Shown: positions 9,078 to 17,737 of the stretch, piece by piece
Position numbering within the stretch: the first letter of the stretch is position 1
Layout: the number at the start of each line of letters is the position of its first letter
IMG/VR virus record: IMGVR_UViG_3300020187_000144
Coordinates: 1 to 29,811 of that record
DNA from: a virus
Strand: one strand, 5' to 3'
Length of the DNA: 29,811 nucleotides
Program-made: the position numbers and the translations under genes
The notes under the pieces: generated by a model
The model's database searches: none
Seen by the model: only the letters and a program-made list of their open reading frames with translations
Told to the model about the DNA's origin: nothing

Positions 9078-12000
9078 TCGCACTAAGCTAACATTAATTA
9101 GAGGAATAAAGTCTGGCGCTTTTAATGACAGACAGAAGCTAGAAGCTTTTAGAGCCATCAAAGGTAATGTTGAAAACAATGACGTAGCTGATCTTATTGG
9201 TTCACTTTCGTTTTCTACTTTGAGAAGTGGAAAGAGCCTCAAGGATATGTCAGATGAGCGTCAAGGTCGAGACACTACAAACTTTGATTATAGTACAGGT
9301 GCGGATGGGACGCTACGATCTTTACTATCATTTGCAGAAACTGATAAAGACCGCGAAGCCATATTAAAGAAAATGGTTGGTGAGGCTGGATTTGTTAGAG
9401 ATGCGGGTGGAAATCTTGCCTTAACTCAAGAAGGTCAAAAAGTTCGTGGTATGGAGCCTATCGGAAAAAATCTTGTTATAGACGAAACTGGTTTTAGTAT
9501 GCGAGACATATCTGACTTAGCTGGAATAGTTCCAGAGACTGTTGGGTCTGTAGCTGGCGCAATAATTGGTGGAGGTCCAACTCTTGGTTTTGGCGCTGTA
9601 GCAGGTGCTGGAATAGGCGCGGGTTTAGGTCAAGCTGCTGAAGAAGTTATTGAAGGTTGGTTAGGTGTTCAAACTCAAAGCCTTGGTGATGTAACAAAAG
9701 ACGTTATGAAGGAAGCGGCTATTGGCGCGGCTGGAGAGGCTATTGCTGGAACTGTTATCGCTATAGGTAGAGGTGTTGTCGGTGGCGGGAAAAAGCTTGC
9801 AGGAAGAGCATCTGGAGCTATGGTAGAAGAGCCTATAGATGCTGCGGCAAGACTTCGACTTGAGCGCGGAGAATCTTTGTTAGAAAGAGGTTACATACCA
9901 TCCTTGGGTTCTTTGGGTGCTAACGAAAGATTAGCATACCTTCAAAAGTTTGGTGAAAATGCTGCAAAAGATACGGCTAGAATTCAAGCTAATTTAGCCG
10001 CAGCATTGCGTGATAAGCAGACATTCTTATCTGGAATTACAGATGATGCGGTAGAGACTTTAGGCTCTGAAGCTACAAAGATGGCTCCAATACGATTTAA
10101 ACAATTAAATGCAACTAAAAGAAAAGCTGATAGGCTTTATATATCAGCTTTAGACGATAGTATAAATTTAATGAGAAAAGCTGTAGATGAAAACTTTGAG
10201 TTAAACACTTCAACTCTTGGCGCAATTACAAAAGCATTTGATGGATTTCAAACATCTATGGTAGATGGTTATGGCTCTGTTGATGACATACTTGGAAAAA
10301 TTAAAGGCGAGATAACCTTGTCTGATGGAACGCAAGCGGCAAGAACAGGTGGACAACTTCGTATTTTTGATACTGAAAACTTGATGTCTAAATTTAAAAA
10401 CTACGAAGAAGATTTTGGTAGAGCATTGTTGGAAGGTCCAGTAGGCACTGCATATGATGCTCTAAAAGGTTTTCAAAAAAATCAACAAGGAAAAGCCTCT
10501 TTCAAAAACTTAGTTAATTTAAGAAAAAACGTAAATGACGAACTTATGTTCGGGTCTAGCACTGCCGGAACAAAACAATTGGATGAAATTAAAGGTGCGT
10601 TAGACACCATGCTTAATGACGATACTATTTTAAATGGTGTAACAGGTCTAAATAGAACAGATAAAGGTTTACTTGTGGACGCCGCAAAACGCAGGTTAAC
10701 TCAACAAAATATGTATAAAGAAGGCATTAAAAGATTTGAAGAGCTTTCTAACATTGGAGTTATTAAATCTATTAATGGATTAAAATCTTTTGGAGATTCA
10801 AGTCCTAGAGAAATTTCTGACAAATTCTTTAAAAAAGTTGTTCAGAACGACTCTCCGCAAAGGTTAAGGGCAGTTTTAAAAGCTACTGACAACCCAGATG
10901 AGTTACTTTCTAATCTTAGCCGTAGCTTTCTTGATGATGCTTTGGAAACGGCTGGTAGGGACCCGATAAATCCTGAAAAATTTAATGGCAAAACATTCGC
11001 CAAAAAAATAAAAGACCTTAAAACTACTGGTAAAGTTTTGTTTGGAAAAGATTGGAACAAAATTCAAAAGCTTGCTAACAGCATTAATCAAGCAGATATT
11101 AGTGGAAAGTTGTCTATAGATGATATTGCTAGGGTTAGCGCTGCTGGAGGAGACAAAGGCATAGTTGAGTCTATGGAAGCTGTTGTTCAAGCGCAAAAGC
11201 AGATAGATATAGCTGGATCAACATCTGTAGTTAAAAATTTAGACCCCAGAAAAGTTTCTATGTACTCAAGTTACGATGATGTTGTGGCGGCACTAACGAA
11301 GCCAAGCCTCACTGAAAGCGAAACTATACAAATAATGAAGTTTTTTGATGGTAACGATCAACTAATTCAAAGTATGAAAAATGTTGTACTTCAAGATATA
11401 ATGAAAGTCGTAGACGATACTGTCCTTGAAAGTGCGCAAAATGCAGGCTCTTTGCGTAAAACTTTAGATCAATATAAACCAAAATCTTTAAGTCGAATAT
11501 TGGGCGCAGATACATATAAGGCTTTAGATAGCTTTGCCGATGATTTAATTATGCTTGGAGACGCTGGAAAAGAAGGCTCAATCGCCGCTGGTAGTATATG
11601 GTCGCAGATGTTCAGTCATCCTTTAAATGTATTAGGAAAAATTGGTAAATTTAAAGTTATGGCTAGTATGTTTAGTAAGCCTCAAAATGTTAAAAAATAT
11701 ATTGAAATGAGAAAAGCTTCTGCAAATAACCCAGAGTCTCGTGGTAATGTAATGCTATCTATGATGAACCAAGCTGCGCTTGACGAGGGTATTGATGTCG
11801 GAGGTCAAGCAGCACTTGCAGGTCGAATTGCAAGTGGGGTAGGCTCCGCAACGGGTCAAGTTAGTCGTGCAGGTCTTCAATCTCAACCTCGTATAGCGGT
11901 TAATGAAGAAGGTCCATTTAGACAAAAAAGCCGAACAAGTGTTCCCAATGTTGAGCCTTTAGATTTAAGTCTTTTTGACGTTCCTGAAATAAGACAACCT

Positions 12001-12144
12001 CAAGCTACATATACTCCGCTAAGTCCAATTGAAAAAATACAACAAGAAGCGATTAGAAAAATGTCTCTTAGAGATCGCGCAAGACAAAGCCCTGCGGCAG
12101 CGGCTACTTTGTTAGGCGGTTTAGGTAACGCTGATCTTCTTTAG
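9070..12144 (+). CDS. Large putative internal virion / DNA ejection protein
   Basis: I choose ATG 9070, with AGGTGA six bases upstream, giving 1024 residues; GTG 9061 would add three residues and overlaps that ribosome site. Residues about 145-200 and 215-240 are Gly/Ala-rich hydrophobic segments (AGAIIGGGPTLGFGAVAGAG; GEAIAGTVIAIGRGVVGG) that could insert into membranes. The rest is helical and charged, with a Pro-rich tail near 950-1000. A huge helical protein with membrane-active segments at the end of the virion operon fits the largest ejection protein of podovirus-like phages (T7 gp16 or P22 gp16 by analogy of position). No lytic transglycosylase motif was seen. Confidence 0.65.
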   Translation: MDDRTKLTLIRGIKSGAFNDRQKLEAFRAIKGNVENNDVADLIGSLSFSTLRSGKSLKDMSDERQGRDTTNFDYSTGADGTLRSLLSFAETDKDREAILKKMVGEAGFVRDAGGNLALTQEGQKVRGMEPIGKNLVIDETGFSMRDISDLAGIVPETVGSVAGAIIGGGPTLGFGAVAGAGIGAGLGQAAEEVIEGWLGVQTQSLGDVTKDVMKEAAIGAAGEAIAGTVIAIGRGVVGGGKKLAGRASGAMVEEPIDAAARLRLERGESLLERGYIPSLGSLGANERLAYLQKFGENAAKDTARIQANLAAALRDKQTFLSGITDDAVETLGSEATKMAPIRFKQLNATKRKADRLYISALDDSINLMRKAVDENFELNTSTLGAITKAFDGFQTSMVDGYGSVDDILGKIKGEITLSDGTQAARTGGQLRIFDTENLMSKFKNYEEDFGRALLEGPVGTAYDALKGFQKNQQGKASFKNLVNLRKNVNDELMFGSSTAGTKQLDEIKGALDTMLNDDTILNGVTGLNRTDKGLLVDAAKRRLTQQNMYKEGIKRFEELSNIGVIKSINGLKSFGDSSPREISDKFFKKVVQNDSPQRLRAVLKATDNPDELLSNLSRSFLDDALETAGRDPINPEKFNGKTFAKKIKDLKTTGKVLFGKDWNKIQKLANSINQADISGKLSIDDIARVSAAGGDKGIVESMEAVVQAQKQIDIAGSTSVVKNLDPRKVSMYSSYDDVVAALTKPSLTESETIQIMKFFDGNDQLIQSMKNVVLQDIMKVVDDTVLESAQNAGSLRKTLDQYKPKSLSRILGADTYKALDSFADDLIMLGDAGKEGSIAAGSIWSQMFSHPLNVLGKIGKFKVMASMFSKPQNVKKYIEMRKASANNPESRGNVMLSMMNQAALDEGIDVGGQAALAGRIASGVGSATGQVSRAGLQSQPRIAVNEEGPFRQKSRTSVPNVEPLDLSLFDVPEIRQPQATYTPLSPIEKIQQEAIRKMSLRDRARQSPAAAATLLGGLGNADLL

Positions 12145-12371
12145 TCTTCTATAACAGATACTGAAGACAGGCCACCTAGACCAACTGTGCCATAGCTATT
12201 TGGAGCTTGACGCCTAGACTTGACACTAGCATTAATATGTTCGTATGTTTCATCTATCATACGCGCAAGTTGTCGCCCAATAGCACGATCTTCGCTTTCA
12301 GCAATGATAACCAGTTTATCATAAGCTTCAATAGAAACACCTACGGATTTATATTTTCCCGGGTTTGGCAT
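12141..12371 (-). CDS. Ribbon-helix-helix (CopG/Arc-type) regulator
   Basis: This 76-residue protein has the RHH layout: a short N-terminal strand (KYKSVGVSI) then two helices (AYDKLVIIAESEDRAIGRQL and ARMIDETYEH). The C-terminal 30 residues are Ser/Gly-rich and probably disordered. RHH dimers bind short palindromic operators through the N-terminal strand. GGAAGG precedes the ATG. It lies alone on the minus strand, overlaps the end of the ejection gene by four bases tail to tail, and is divergent from the next gene with 18 bases between starts. It is one candidate to bind the TTGTTCGGG sites, but that link is a guess. Confidence 0.75.
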   Translation of the reverse strand: MPNPGKYKSVGVSIEAYDKLVIIAESEDRAIGRQLARMIDETYEHINASVKSRRQAPNSYGTVGLGGLSSVSVIED

Positions 12372-12389
12372 AAAGGTTCCTTCCCATAA

Positions 12390-12764
12390 ATGACTTTTCC
12401 TACTGTATATAATCCCAAGCGGCGTGGGTCAAGACCCAAATACGGAAACAAGAAAGTTATCATACAAGGAATCAAATTTGATTCCAAGTGGGAGGGCGAA
12501 AGATACCTATACCTAAAGTCACTAGAACGCGCAGGAACTATAAGAGATTTAGAGTTACAGGTACGATTTAACTTAATGGTTAATGACCAGAAGATATGCG
12601 CTTACATCGCTGACTTCTGTTATGAACGTGAAGACAAAGATGGTGTATGGCACTACATTGTTGATGACGCTAAAGGCGTTGAAACGCCTGAATTTAAGCT
12701 AAAAAAGAAGCTTATGAAAGCCTGTCTAGGCATTGATATTCTATTATCGAAAAAAACTGCTTGA
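12390..12764 (+). CDS. DUF1064 PD-(D/E)XK nuclease-like protein
   Basis: This 124-residue protein matches the phage DUF1064 pattern: KYGNKKVIIQGIKFDSKWEG, LKSLERAGTIRDLELQ, IADFCYE and DDAKGVETPEFKLKKKL. E35, D75 and D93-x-K95 fit the PD-(D/E)XK active-site constellation. In other phages such proteins sit in replication or recombination modules and may act as junction-resolving or repair nucleases. No clear Shine-Dalgarno lies before ATG 12390, which is only 18 bases from the divergent RHH start. The stop TGA is embedded in the TTGACA of the next promoter. Confidence 0.8.
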   Translation: MTFPTVYNPKRRGSRPKYGNKKVIIQGIKFDSKWEGERYLYLKSLERAGTIRDLELQVRFNLMVNDQKICAYIADFCYEREDKDGVWHYIVDDAKGVETPEFKLKKKLMKACLGIDILLSKKTA

Positions 12765-12806
12765 CACAAACCCACTCTATATGGTTATAGTTGGGACTCT
12801 AGTAAA
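12761..12806 (+). promoter_or_regulatory. Sigma70-type promoter plus TTCTAG-class leader for the replication module
   Basis: TTGACA (12761-12766) and TATAGT (12786-12791) are separated by 19 bases, longer than the usual 17. TCTAGTAAA (12798-12806) follows, then AGAAAGGA and ATG 12825. The -10/leader stretch parallels the one upstream of 29038 (TATTGT, GGGAT, TTCTAGTAAA). Confidence 0.6.
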
Positions 12807-12824
12807 CAGCAGAAAGGATTCGAC

Positions 12825-13223
12825 ATGAATAGTCGTGAATTATTCGAAGTCCGAGAAGAGCTAAAGGCAGCAATTGATAAATTGCGTAGTGATTTGAAGG
12901 ACGTTGAGCAAAACTTAAAAGACACATATCTAACTCGTGCGAAAGAAGCATTAGGTGTCGATGGTAAAGATTTTGGCACAGCAAGTTTTATGGATGGCAA
13001 CCGCAAGATTAAAGCAGTTGTCTCTAAAAAGGTGTCTTGGGATCAAGATTCTTTGCGTGAAGCTTTAGGTAGTTTATCTGAAGAAGACGCTAGGCACTAT
13101 GGTAAGTTGACTTTTGCCGTAGAAGAGCGCAAGTTTACAAACGCTCCACCTGCAATCAGAAGCATTCTTGAAGAATGTCGTACAACAGAAGTTGGTCGCT
13201 TCACAGTAGAATTGGATACATAA
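12825..13223 (+). CDS. Hypothetical protein at head of Sak4/SSB module
   Basis: The 132 residues form an N-terminal charged helix (about 1-42; ELKAAIDKLRSDLKDVEQNL) likely to be a coiled coil, then a mixed alpha/beta part with SKKVSWDQDSLREALGSL and AIRSILEECRTTEVGRFTVE. I do not recognise a named family. It is the first gene after the 12761 promoter, has AGAAAGGA before the ATG, and stops one base before the Sak4 gene, so it is probably an accessory to annealing or replication. Confidence 0.75.
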   Translation: MNSRELFEVREELKAAIDKLRSDLKDVEQNLKDTYLTRAKEALGVDGKDFGTASFMDGNRKIKAVVSKKVSWDQDSLREALGSLSEEDARHYGKLTFAVEERKFTNAPPAIRSILEECRTTEVGRFTVELDT

Positions 13224-13224
13224 T

Positions 13225-14088
13225 ATGGCTTTACAAATAATCACAGCCGATCAAAGACTTGCCGAGAAGAAGGGTCATAAGATCGTAGTTTGCGGTGCAA
13301 GCGGTGTAGGTAAAACTACACTTGCTCGCACACTTAATCCAAGCACAACATTGTTTATGGATTTAGAGGCAGGGGATGCAGCTATTGAAGGTTGCGCAAT
13401 CGACGTTGTTCGTCCGAGAACTTGGGCAGAATGCCGTGATCTTGCTTGCTTTTTAGGTGGACCAAATCCATCATTAGCAGAAGATCAGCCATACAGCGAA
13501 TCACATTATAACTATGTTGAGCAGATGTATGGCGATGGCGCTGACGTGTGGCAAAAGTATGACACTTTATTCGTGGACTCGATTACTGTTGCAGGTCGTC
13601 TTTGTTTTCAATGGTGCTTACAGCAACCAGAAGTCAGATCAGAACGGTCTGGAAAACTAGATACACGAGCCGCATATGGTTTGCATGGTCGTGAAATGAT
13701 GTCTTGGCTTACTCACATACAGCACATTCGCTCTAAGAACGTTGTGTTTGTAGGTATTCTTGATGAAGTCACAGATGATTACGGAAGAAAACAGTACCAC
13801 CTTCAAATTGAGGGTAGTAAAACTGGAAGAGAATTGCCCGGAATTGTTGACGAAGTTATCACTATGTCTATCTTGACAGGTGATCACGGACAGTACCGTG
13901 CATTTGTATGTCAGCCTTTAAACGAATGGGGCTATCCTGCAAAGGATCGCTCTGGAAGACTTGACGTAATTGAAGAACCACACTTAGGCAAGCTCATGGA
14001 TAAAATGAGTAGCGGTGGACATAAAACTGACAAAGAATTAATCTTTGTTGATCCAACAACACAAAACACTAGCGAAGGAGAAGCGTAA
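13225..14088 (+). CDS. Sak4-like recombination ATPase
   Basis: This 287-residue RecA-fold protein has Walker A GASGVGKT at residues 24-31, an acidic strand MDLEAGDAAIEG around 45-56, and Walker B (TLFVDSI) near 114-118. The arrangement fits the Sak4 family of phage single-strand annealing proteins, which pair complementary strands with their phage SSB during recombination-dependent replication. Its overlap with an SSB-like gene (one-base TAATG) is the standard Sak4 context. Weak ribosome site upstream, consistent with coupling to the previous gene. Confidence 0.8.
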   Translation: MALQIITADQRLAEKKGHKIVVCGASGVGKTTLARTLNPSTTLFMDLEAGDAAIEGCAIDVVRPRTWAECRDLACFLGGPNPSLAEDQPYSESHYNYVEQMYGDGADVWQKYDTLFVDSITVAGRLCFQWCLQQPEVRSERSGKLDTRAAYGLHGREMMSWLTHIQHIRSKNVVFVGILDEVTDDYGRKQYHLQIEGSKTGRELPGIVDEVITMSILTGDHGQYRAFVCQPLNEWGYPAKDRSGRLDVIEEPHLGKLMDKMSSGGHKTDKELIFVDPTTQNTSEGEA

Positions 14089-14702
14089 TGCTTAATTTAA
14101 ATAACGTTCCACAGGACGATAACCCACAAAACCAAGAGTTTACATTAATCCCAAAAGGAGCAGTAGTTCGAGCAATCGTGTTAGTACAGCCGGGAGATAT
14201 GGAAATCCCTGAGTTTGGACAAGGGGCTTGGTTTAAGAAGTCTGCGAGTACATCTGCAAAGTGGATGAACCTTGAATTTACTATTATCGGTGGCGAGTAT
14301 GACCGTAGAAAGTTTTGGCACAGCATATTCGTTGATGGCGATAAGCTAGGTCAAAGTGGTATGCCATTGGCAAAAGAAATCGGTTTGCGCACATTAAAGA
14401 GTATTGTTGAGAGCGCGAGAGGTATCTTACCATCTGATATGACGCCACAAGCACAGCAAAACCGAAATATTACAGGTATGGCAGACTTGAATACATTGGA
14501 GATTTGTGCGAAAATCGGTATCAAGAAGGGTACTAATGGTTACGCCGATAGCAATCAGCTTATGGCGGCACTAACACCCGATAACAGAGAGTTCTTTACT
14601 CAAGGAGTGGCACAGCAGGGTTCAGCGCCTGTTGCCAACACAGCACCACAAGCGGCAAGTCCGCAACCAACTGGTGCAGTACCTTCTTGGGCGCAAAGTT
14701 AA
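14088..14702 (+). CDS. Single-stranded DNA-binding-like protein (Sak4 partner)
   Basis: The 204-residue protein has a beta-rich N-terminal half (LIPKGAVVRAIVLVQPGDM, KWMNLEFTIIGGEYDRRKFW) consistent with an OB-fold. The C-terminal 45 residues are Gln/Ala/Pro-rich, low-complexity, and end in GAVPSWAQS. This resembles the DUF669-type phage SSBs that neighbour Sak4. AAGGAGAAGCG gives a strong ribosome site. The C-tail lacks the acidic DDDIPF type tip of bacterial SSB, so host-protein recruitment would differ. Confidence 0.7.
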   Translation: MLNLNNVPQDDNPQNQEFTLIPKGAVVRAIVLVQPGDMEIPEFGQGAWFKKSASTSAKWMNLEFTIIGGEYDRRKFWHSIFVDGDKLGQSGMPLAKEIGLRTLKSIVESARGILPSDMTPQAQQNRNITGMADLNTLEICAKIGIKKGTNGYADSNQLMAALTPDNREFFTQGVAQQGSAPVANTAPQAASPQPTGAVPSWAQS

Positions 14703-14794
14703 TCTAGTGGCAGGGTCTATCTGCACCCGCTAGAACACGGACAGGGGGGCCGTGCGCCACAATCCCCCCAACTATTCTAGCAAATAGGTTTATT
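14703..14794 (+). ncRNA. Structured mRNA leader: hairpin plus predicted H-type pseudoknot
   Basis: Directly after the SSB stop, TCTAGTGG (14703-14710) pairs with CCGCTAGA (14727-14734) with one G-U, capped by CAG/CTG. Next, CACGG (14736-14740) pairs with CCGTG (14750-14754), and the G6 run in its loop (14744-14749) can pair with C6 at 14764-14769. That gives stems of 5 and 6 bp with crossing loops of 3 and 9 nt, a standard H-type geometry. TTCTAGCAAA (14775-14784), a weak AGG site and ATG 14795 follow. It resembles a riboswitch or protein-binding leader; no known class was recognised. Confidence 0.55.
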
Positions 14795-16477
14795 ATGATA
14801 TTACGTCCTTACCAAGAGGTAGCCGTTTCTGACGCGTGTAACGCATTAGACAAACACGGTAATACCCTAATCGTCGCTCCTACAGGAGCAGGCAAAACAA
14901 TTATGCTTTCTGCTTTGGTTGGTAAGAGACATGAAAAAGGCAGAAGAGTTTTAGTAATACAGCATCGTGACGAACTCGTTTCGCAAAACAAAGCGAAATT
15001 TGAGAAGGTCAATCCGTATATTACCACAAGCATTGTTAATGGCACTGTTAAGCATTGGGATGGCGAAGCCGTGTTTTCAATGGTTCAAACAATGTCGAGA
15101 GACAGAAACCTACGTGATCGCCCAATGTTTGATATGGTTGTAGTTGATGAAGGACACCATGCAGCCGCACCAACTTACATGAAAGTAATTAACGCTGTTC
15201 TTGAGGACAATGACAGCGCAGAGATCGTGGGTTTTACAGCTACGCCTAACCGTGGCGATGGCAAAGGTTTGCGGTCTGTATTCAATAATTGCGCACATCA
15301 GATTGAATTAGCAACTTTAATTCGTGAAGGATTTTTAGTGCGCCCTAAATCATTCGTGATTGATCTTGGCGTTGGCGAGCAACTTGATAACGTCACTAAG
15401 CGCGGCAAAGAATACGATATGGAAGAAGTTGCGGCTATCATGGATCGACAGGTGATTAATGATAGGATCGTATCTGAGTGGAAAGCCAAAGCATCTGGAA
15501 GAAAAACTGTTGTGTTTTGCTCTACAGTCTCACATGCCGAACATGTTTGTGACTCGTTTATAAACTCTGGTGTTAAAGCAAACTTTGTCACTGGAGAGAC
15601 AGACAAAGACGAACGCGCACAGATGTTACATGATTTAGAGTTTGGCGACTTACAAGTAATCGTAAACGTTGCCGTGCTTACAGAAGGGTTTGATGCTCCA
15701 CCAGTATCTTGCGTGATCTTAACCAGACCATGCTCACAAAAAGGCACAATGGTTCAGATGATAGGCAGGGGTCTAAGAATACTCGATCCAGAGCTATATC
15801 CAAATACTATTAAGACAGACTGTATCGTCATGGATTTCGGCACATCTATCATTACGCATGGTGGGTTGGACGAAACAGCTAACTTAGATGGCGCGCACAA
15901 GACTGAGGGTGGCGAAGCTCCTACCAAGATATGTCCTGATTGTGGAAGTGAAGTATCTGCAAATACGCGCATATGTCCTATCTGTGAGCATGAGTTCCAG
16001 AAAAAAGTTAAAGAAGCATTAGATAGTTTCATTATGACTGAGTATGACCTGATGAAGTTATCTCCGTTTATGTGGATTGATCCATTTGGGAACGGAAATG
16101 CTATGATGGCTATGGGCTTCAGTGGGTTTACTTTGGTAGGTAATATCGGAAAATACTGGATAGCTATCGTGAAGGCTCAGAATGGGCGTCCTAGAGTGGT
16201 TTCTATCGGTGAGAAGGTACAAGCGATGGCGGCAGGCGATGATTTTCTTCGTGAGATCGAAGACAGCAACGCGGCTAACAAAACTAAGCGTTGGTTAAAT
16301 CAAGCAGCTACCGACAAACAGAAAGAGCATTTACGCAGAAATGGCGTACAAATCAGTGCGATTGATTTCTCTTGGACAAAGTATAAGGCAGGATGTTGCT
16401 TAGGGTACTATTGGAATAAGCAAAAGATTGATAAGATAATTTCAGAACAAGTTAAAAAATTAACAGGGACTGAATAG
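14795..16477 (+). CDS. DEAH-box superfamily 2 helicase with C-terminal zinc ribbon (RadD-like)
   Basis: The 560 residues hold SF2 motifs in order: Q-like RPYQEVA near residue 4, Walker A APTGAGKT at 28-35, DEGHH near 115, FTATP near 148, and motif VI QMIGRGLRI near 325. A four-cysteine zinc ribbon CPDC...CPIC lies near 379-400, followed by a 150-residue C-terminal domain. This order resembles RadD/YejH-type DNA repair helicases, which cooperate with SSB. Lying just after Sak4 and SSB, it probably remodels recombination or replication intermediates. It is preceded by a structured leader, so its expression may be controlled separately. Confidence 0.88.
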   Translation: MILRPYQEVAVSDACNALDKHGNTLIVAPTGAGKTIMLSALVGKRHEKGRRVLVIQHRDELVSQNKAKFEKVNPYITTSIVNGTVKHWDGEAVFSMVQTMSRDRNLRDRPMFDMVVVDEGHHAAAPTYMKVINAVLEDNDSAEIVGFTATPNRGDGKGLRSVFNNCAHQIELATLIREGFLVRPKSFVIDLGVGEQLDNVTKRGKEYDMEEVAAIMDRQVINDRIVSEWKAKASGRKTVVFCSTVSHAEHVCDSFINSGVKANFVTGETDKDERAQMLHDLEFGDLQVIVNVAVLTEGFDAPPVSCVILTRPCSQKGTMVQMIGRGLRILDPELYPNTIKTDCIVMDFGTSIITHGGLDETANLDGAHKTEGGEAPTKICPDCGSEVSANTRICPICEHEFQKKVKEALDSFIMTEYDLMKLSPFMWIDPFGNGNAMMAMGFSGFTLVGNIGKYWIAIVKAQNGRPRVVSIGEKVQAMAAGDDFLREIEDSNAANKTKRWLNQAATDKQKEHLRRNGVQISAIDFSWTKYKAGCCLGYYWNKQKIDKIISEQVKKLTGTE

Positions 16478-16783
16478 ATGCCAAGATTTGAAATGTATCT
16501 TATGCTTGCTGAAAAAGAAGATGATAAAGTTGAGACTTGTGAATACGAGATGATTTGTTGGGTTAAAGACTCAACTAACATGGAAGAAATAAAAGCTTCT
16601 GCGAATGAAAAAATCAACGATCACATTGAAGAGGCCAAGAGTATTGTCCTGTTTGGCACCGCAAGTATTAGAGTTAAAGGTGAAGAAGTTATAAACATTG
16701 GGTTTAGAAACAGCGAAATAAATCCTGATGACATTGATGATGTCATAGATTTGTTCGACTTAAATGAGGAGACAGTACATTGA
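16478..16783 (+). CDS. Hypothetical acidic protein
   Basis: The 101 residues are strongly acidic, especially the C-terminus (NSEINPDDIDDVIDLFDLNE). The N-terminus has a short beta-rich part (PRFEMYLMLAEKEDDKVETC). AGGGACTGAATAG precedes the ATG. Overlap with the next gene (TTG start inside the TGA stop) places it in the replication operon. No family recognised. Confidence 0.65.
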   Translation: MPRFEMYLMLAEKEDDKVETCEYEMICWVKDSTNMEEIKASANEKINDHIEEAKSIVLFGTASIRVKGEEVINIGFRNSEINPDDIDDVIDLFDLNEETVH

Positions 16784-17016
16784 CAGCAGCAAGTAATGCA
16801 CCATCAGCACTACCGCCAATGAAAGAGTTGGCGTTCGTATTAGGTAAGTATGGTTGGGATAAGAGGTTTTGTGACCTCACAGAAGAAGAAGTACAAACAC
16901 TAATATTTGCAATACAGGAATCAACACCTCTAACTAAGGAGATAAACATTGGGAAACTCGAAGAAATCTACTATAAGTCAACAGGCGCTTGGCCTTCTAC
17001 TTCAATCCCATTCTAA
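16780..17016 (+). CDS. Hypothetical protein with TTG start
   Basis: The 78-residue frame starts at TTG 16780, overlapping the upstream stop and preceded by GAGGAGA. An in-frame ATG at codon 14 (MKELAFVLGK) is an alternative. It is helical, with DKRFCDLTEEEVQTLIFAIQ. It overlaps the next gene by 68 bases, a large overlap for this genome. From memory, similar short proteins precede PD-(D/E)XK nucleases in marine phages, but no function is known to me. Confidence 0.6.
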   Translation: MTAASNAPSALPPMKELAFVLGKYGWDKRFCDLTEEEVQTLIFAIQESTPLTKEINIGKLEEIYYKSTGAWPSTSIPF

Positions 17017-17737
17017 TGAAAATCCTGTAGCAGATAGTATTACTAAGGTCGTAGATGATGCGATTGTTGCGAATGAAGAAAAAAGGGAGAGACGCAAGTA
17101 TATCGGTGCTTCTAGCATTGGTGATGAGTGTCAGCGTAAAATACAATATCGCTATTTAAACTATGCGATTGATAAAGATAAAGCATTTAGCGCAAGAACT
17201 TTGCGTATCTTTCAGTTCGGTCATGAGATAGAAGAGTATGCTTCTAAGTGGTTAAAAGATGCAGGGTTTGATTTACGCACAGAACAAAAAGATGGAAAGC
17301 AGTTTGGTTTTTCTATAGCGGATGGGGAGATTCGCGGTCATATAGATGGCGTAATATGTGATGGTCCTGTTGAAATGGGCTACCCTGCTCTTTGGGAATG
17401 TAAGTCAGCAAATGATAGCAAGTTTAAGGCGTTTGTTCGTCATGGTGTAGCCAAGGCTAACCCAGTGTATGCTACGCAACTTGCATTATACCAGACCTAT
17501 ATGGAGCTTTATGAACATCCTGCGTTGTTTACTGTTATCAATAAAAACACGTCTGAAATATACTATGAGCTTGTACCTTATGATAAAAGGTTGGCTCAAG
17601 AGGCAAGCGACAAGGCAGTGAATATCTTGACTGCGGCGAAAGCAGGTGACATTCTACCTCGTATTGCTCACACCAAAGATTTTTTTCTTTGTAAGTTTTG
17701 TGAGTTTAGGGAAACTTGTTGGGGAGCAGATCAATGA
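16949..17737 (+). CDS. RecB/Cas4-like PD-(D/E)XK nuclease with Fe-S cysteines
   Basis: TTG 16949 with AAGGAGATAAACA gives 262 residues. The RecB-type nuclease motifs are complete: H92 (GHEIEE), D133 (HIDGV), E150-C-K152, and QLALY (Q177, Y181). C61 upstream and C248-x2-C251-x5-C257 at the C-terminus match the four cysteines that hold a 4Fe-4S cluster in Cas4 and AddB-type nucleases. The product is probably a 5' or 3' resecting exonuclease that makes single strands for Sak4. No CRISPR features are near. It overlaps the primase-helicase by four bases (ATGA). Confidence 0.88.
   Translation: MGNSKKSTISQQALGLLLQSHSNENPVADSITKVVDDAIVANEEKRERRKYIGASSIGDECQRKIQYRYLNYAIDKDKAFSARTLRIFQFGHEIEEYASKWLKDAGFDLRTEQKDGKQFGFSIADGEIRGHIDGVICDGPVEMGYPALWECKSANDSKFKAFVRHGVAKANPVYATQLALYQTYMELYEHPALFTVINKNTSEIYYELVPYDKRLAQEASDKAVNILTAAKAGDILPRIAHTKDFFLCKFCEFRETCWGADQ

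Noticed and set aside
10551-10562. TGTTCGGG inside the ejection gene, likewise at 19628 and 22270
   Set aside because: Isolated coding matches lacking the AATT core and palindromic left arm; expected by chance and codon use.
15298-15747. 149-codon ORF antisense to the helicase
   Set aside because: It is opposite conserved helicase motifs; the composition (Ser/Thr/Cys rich) is that of a shadow frame.
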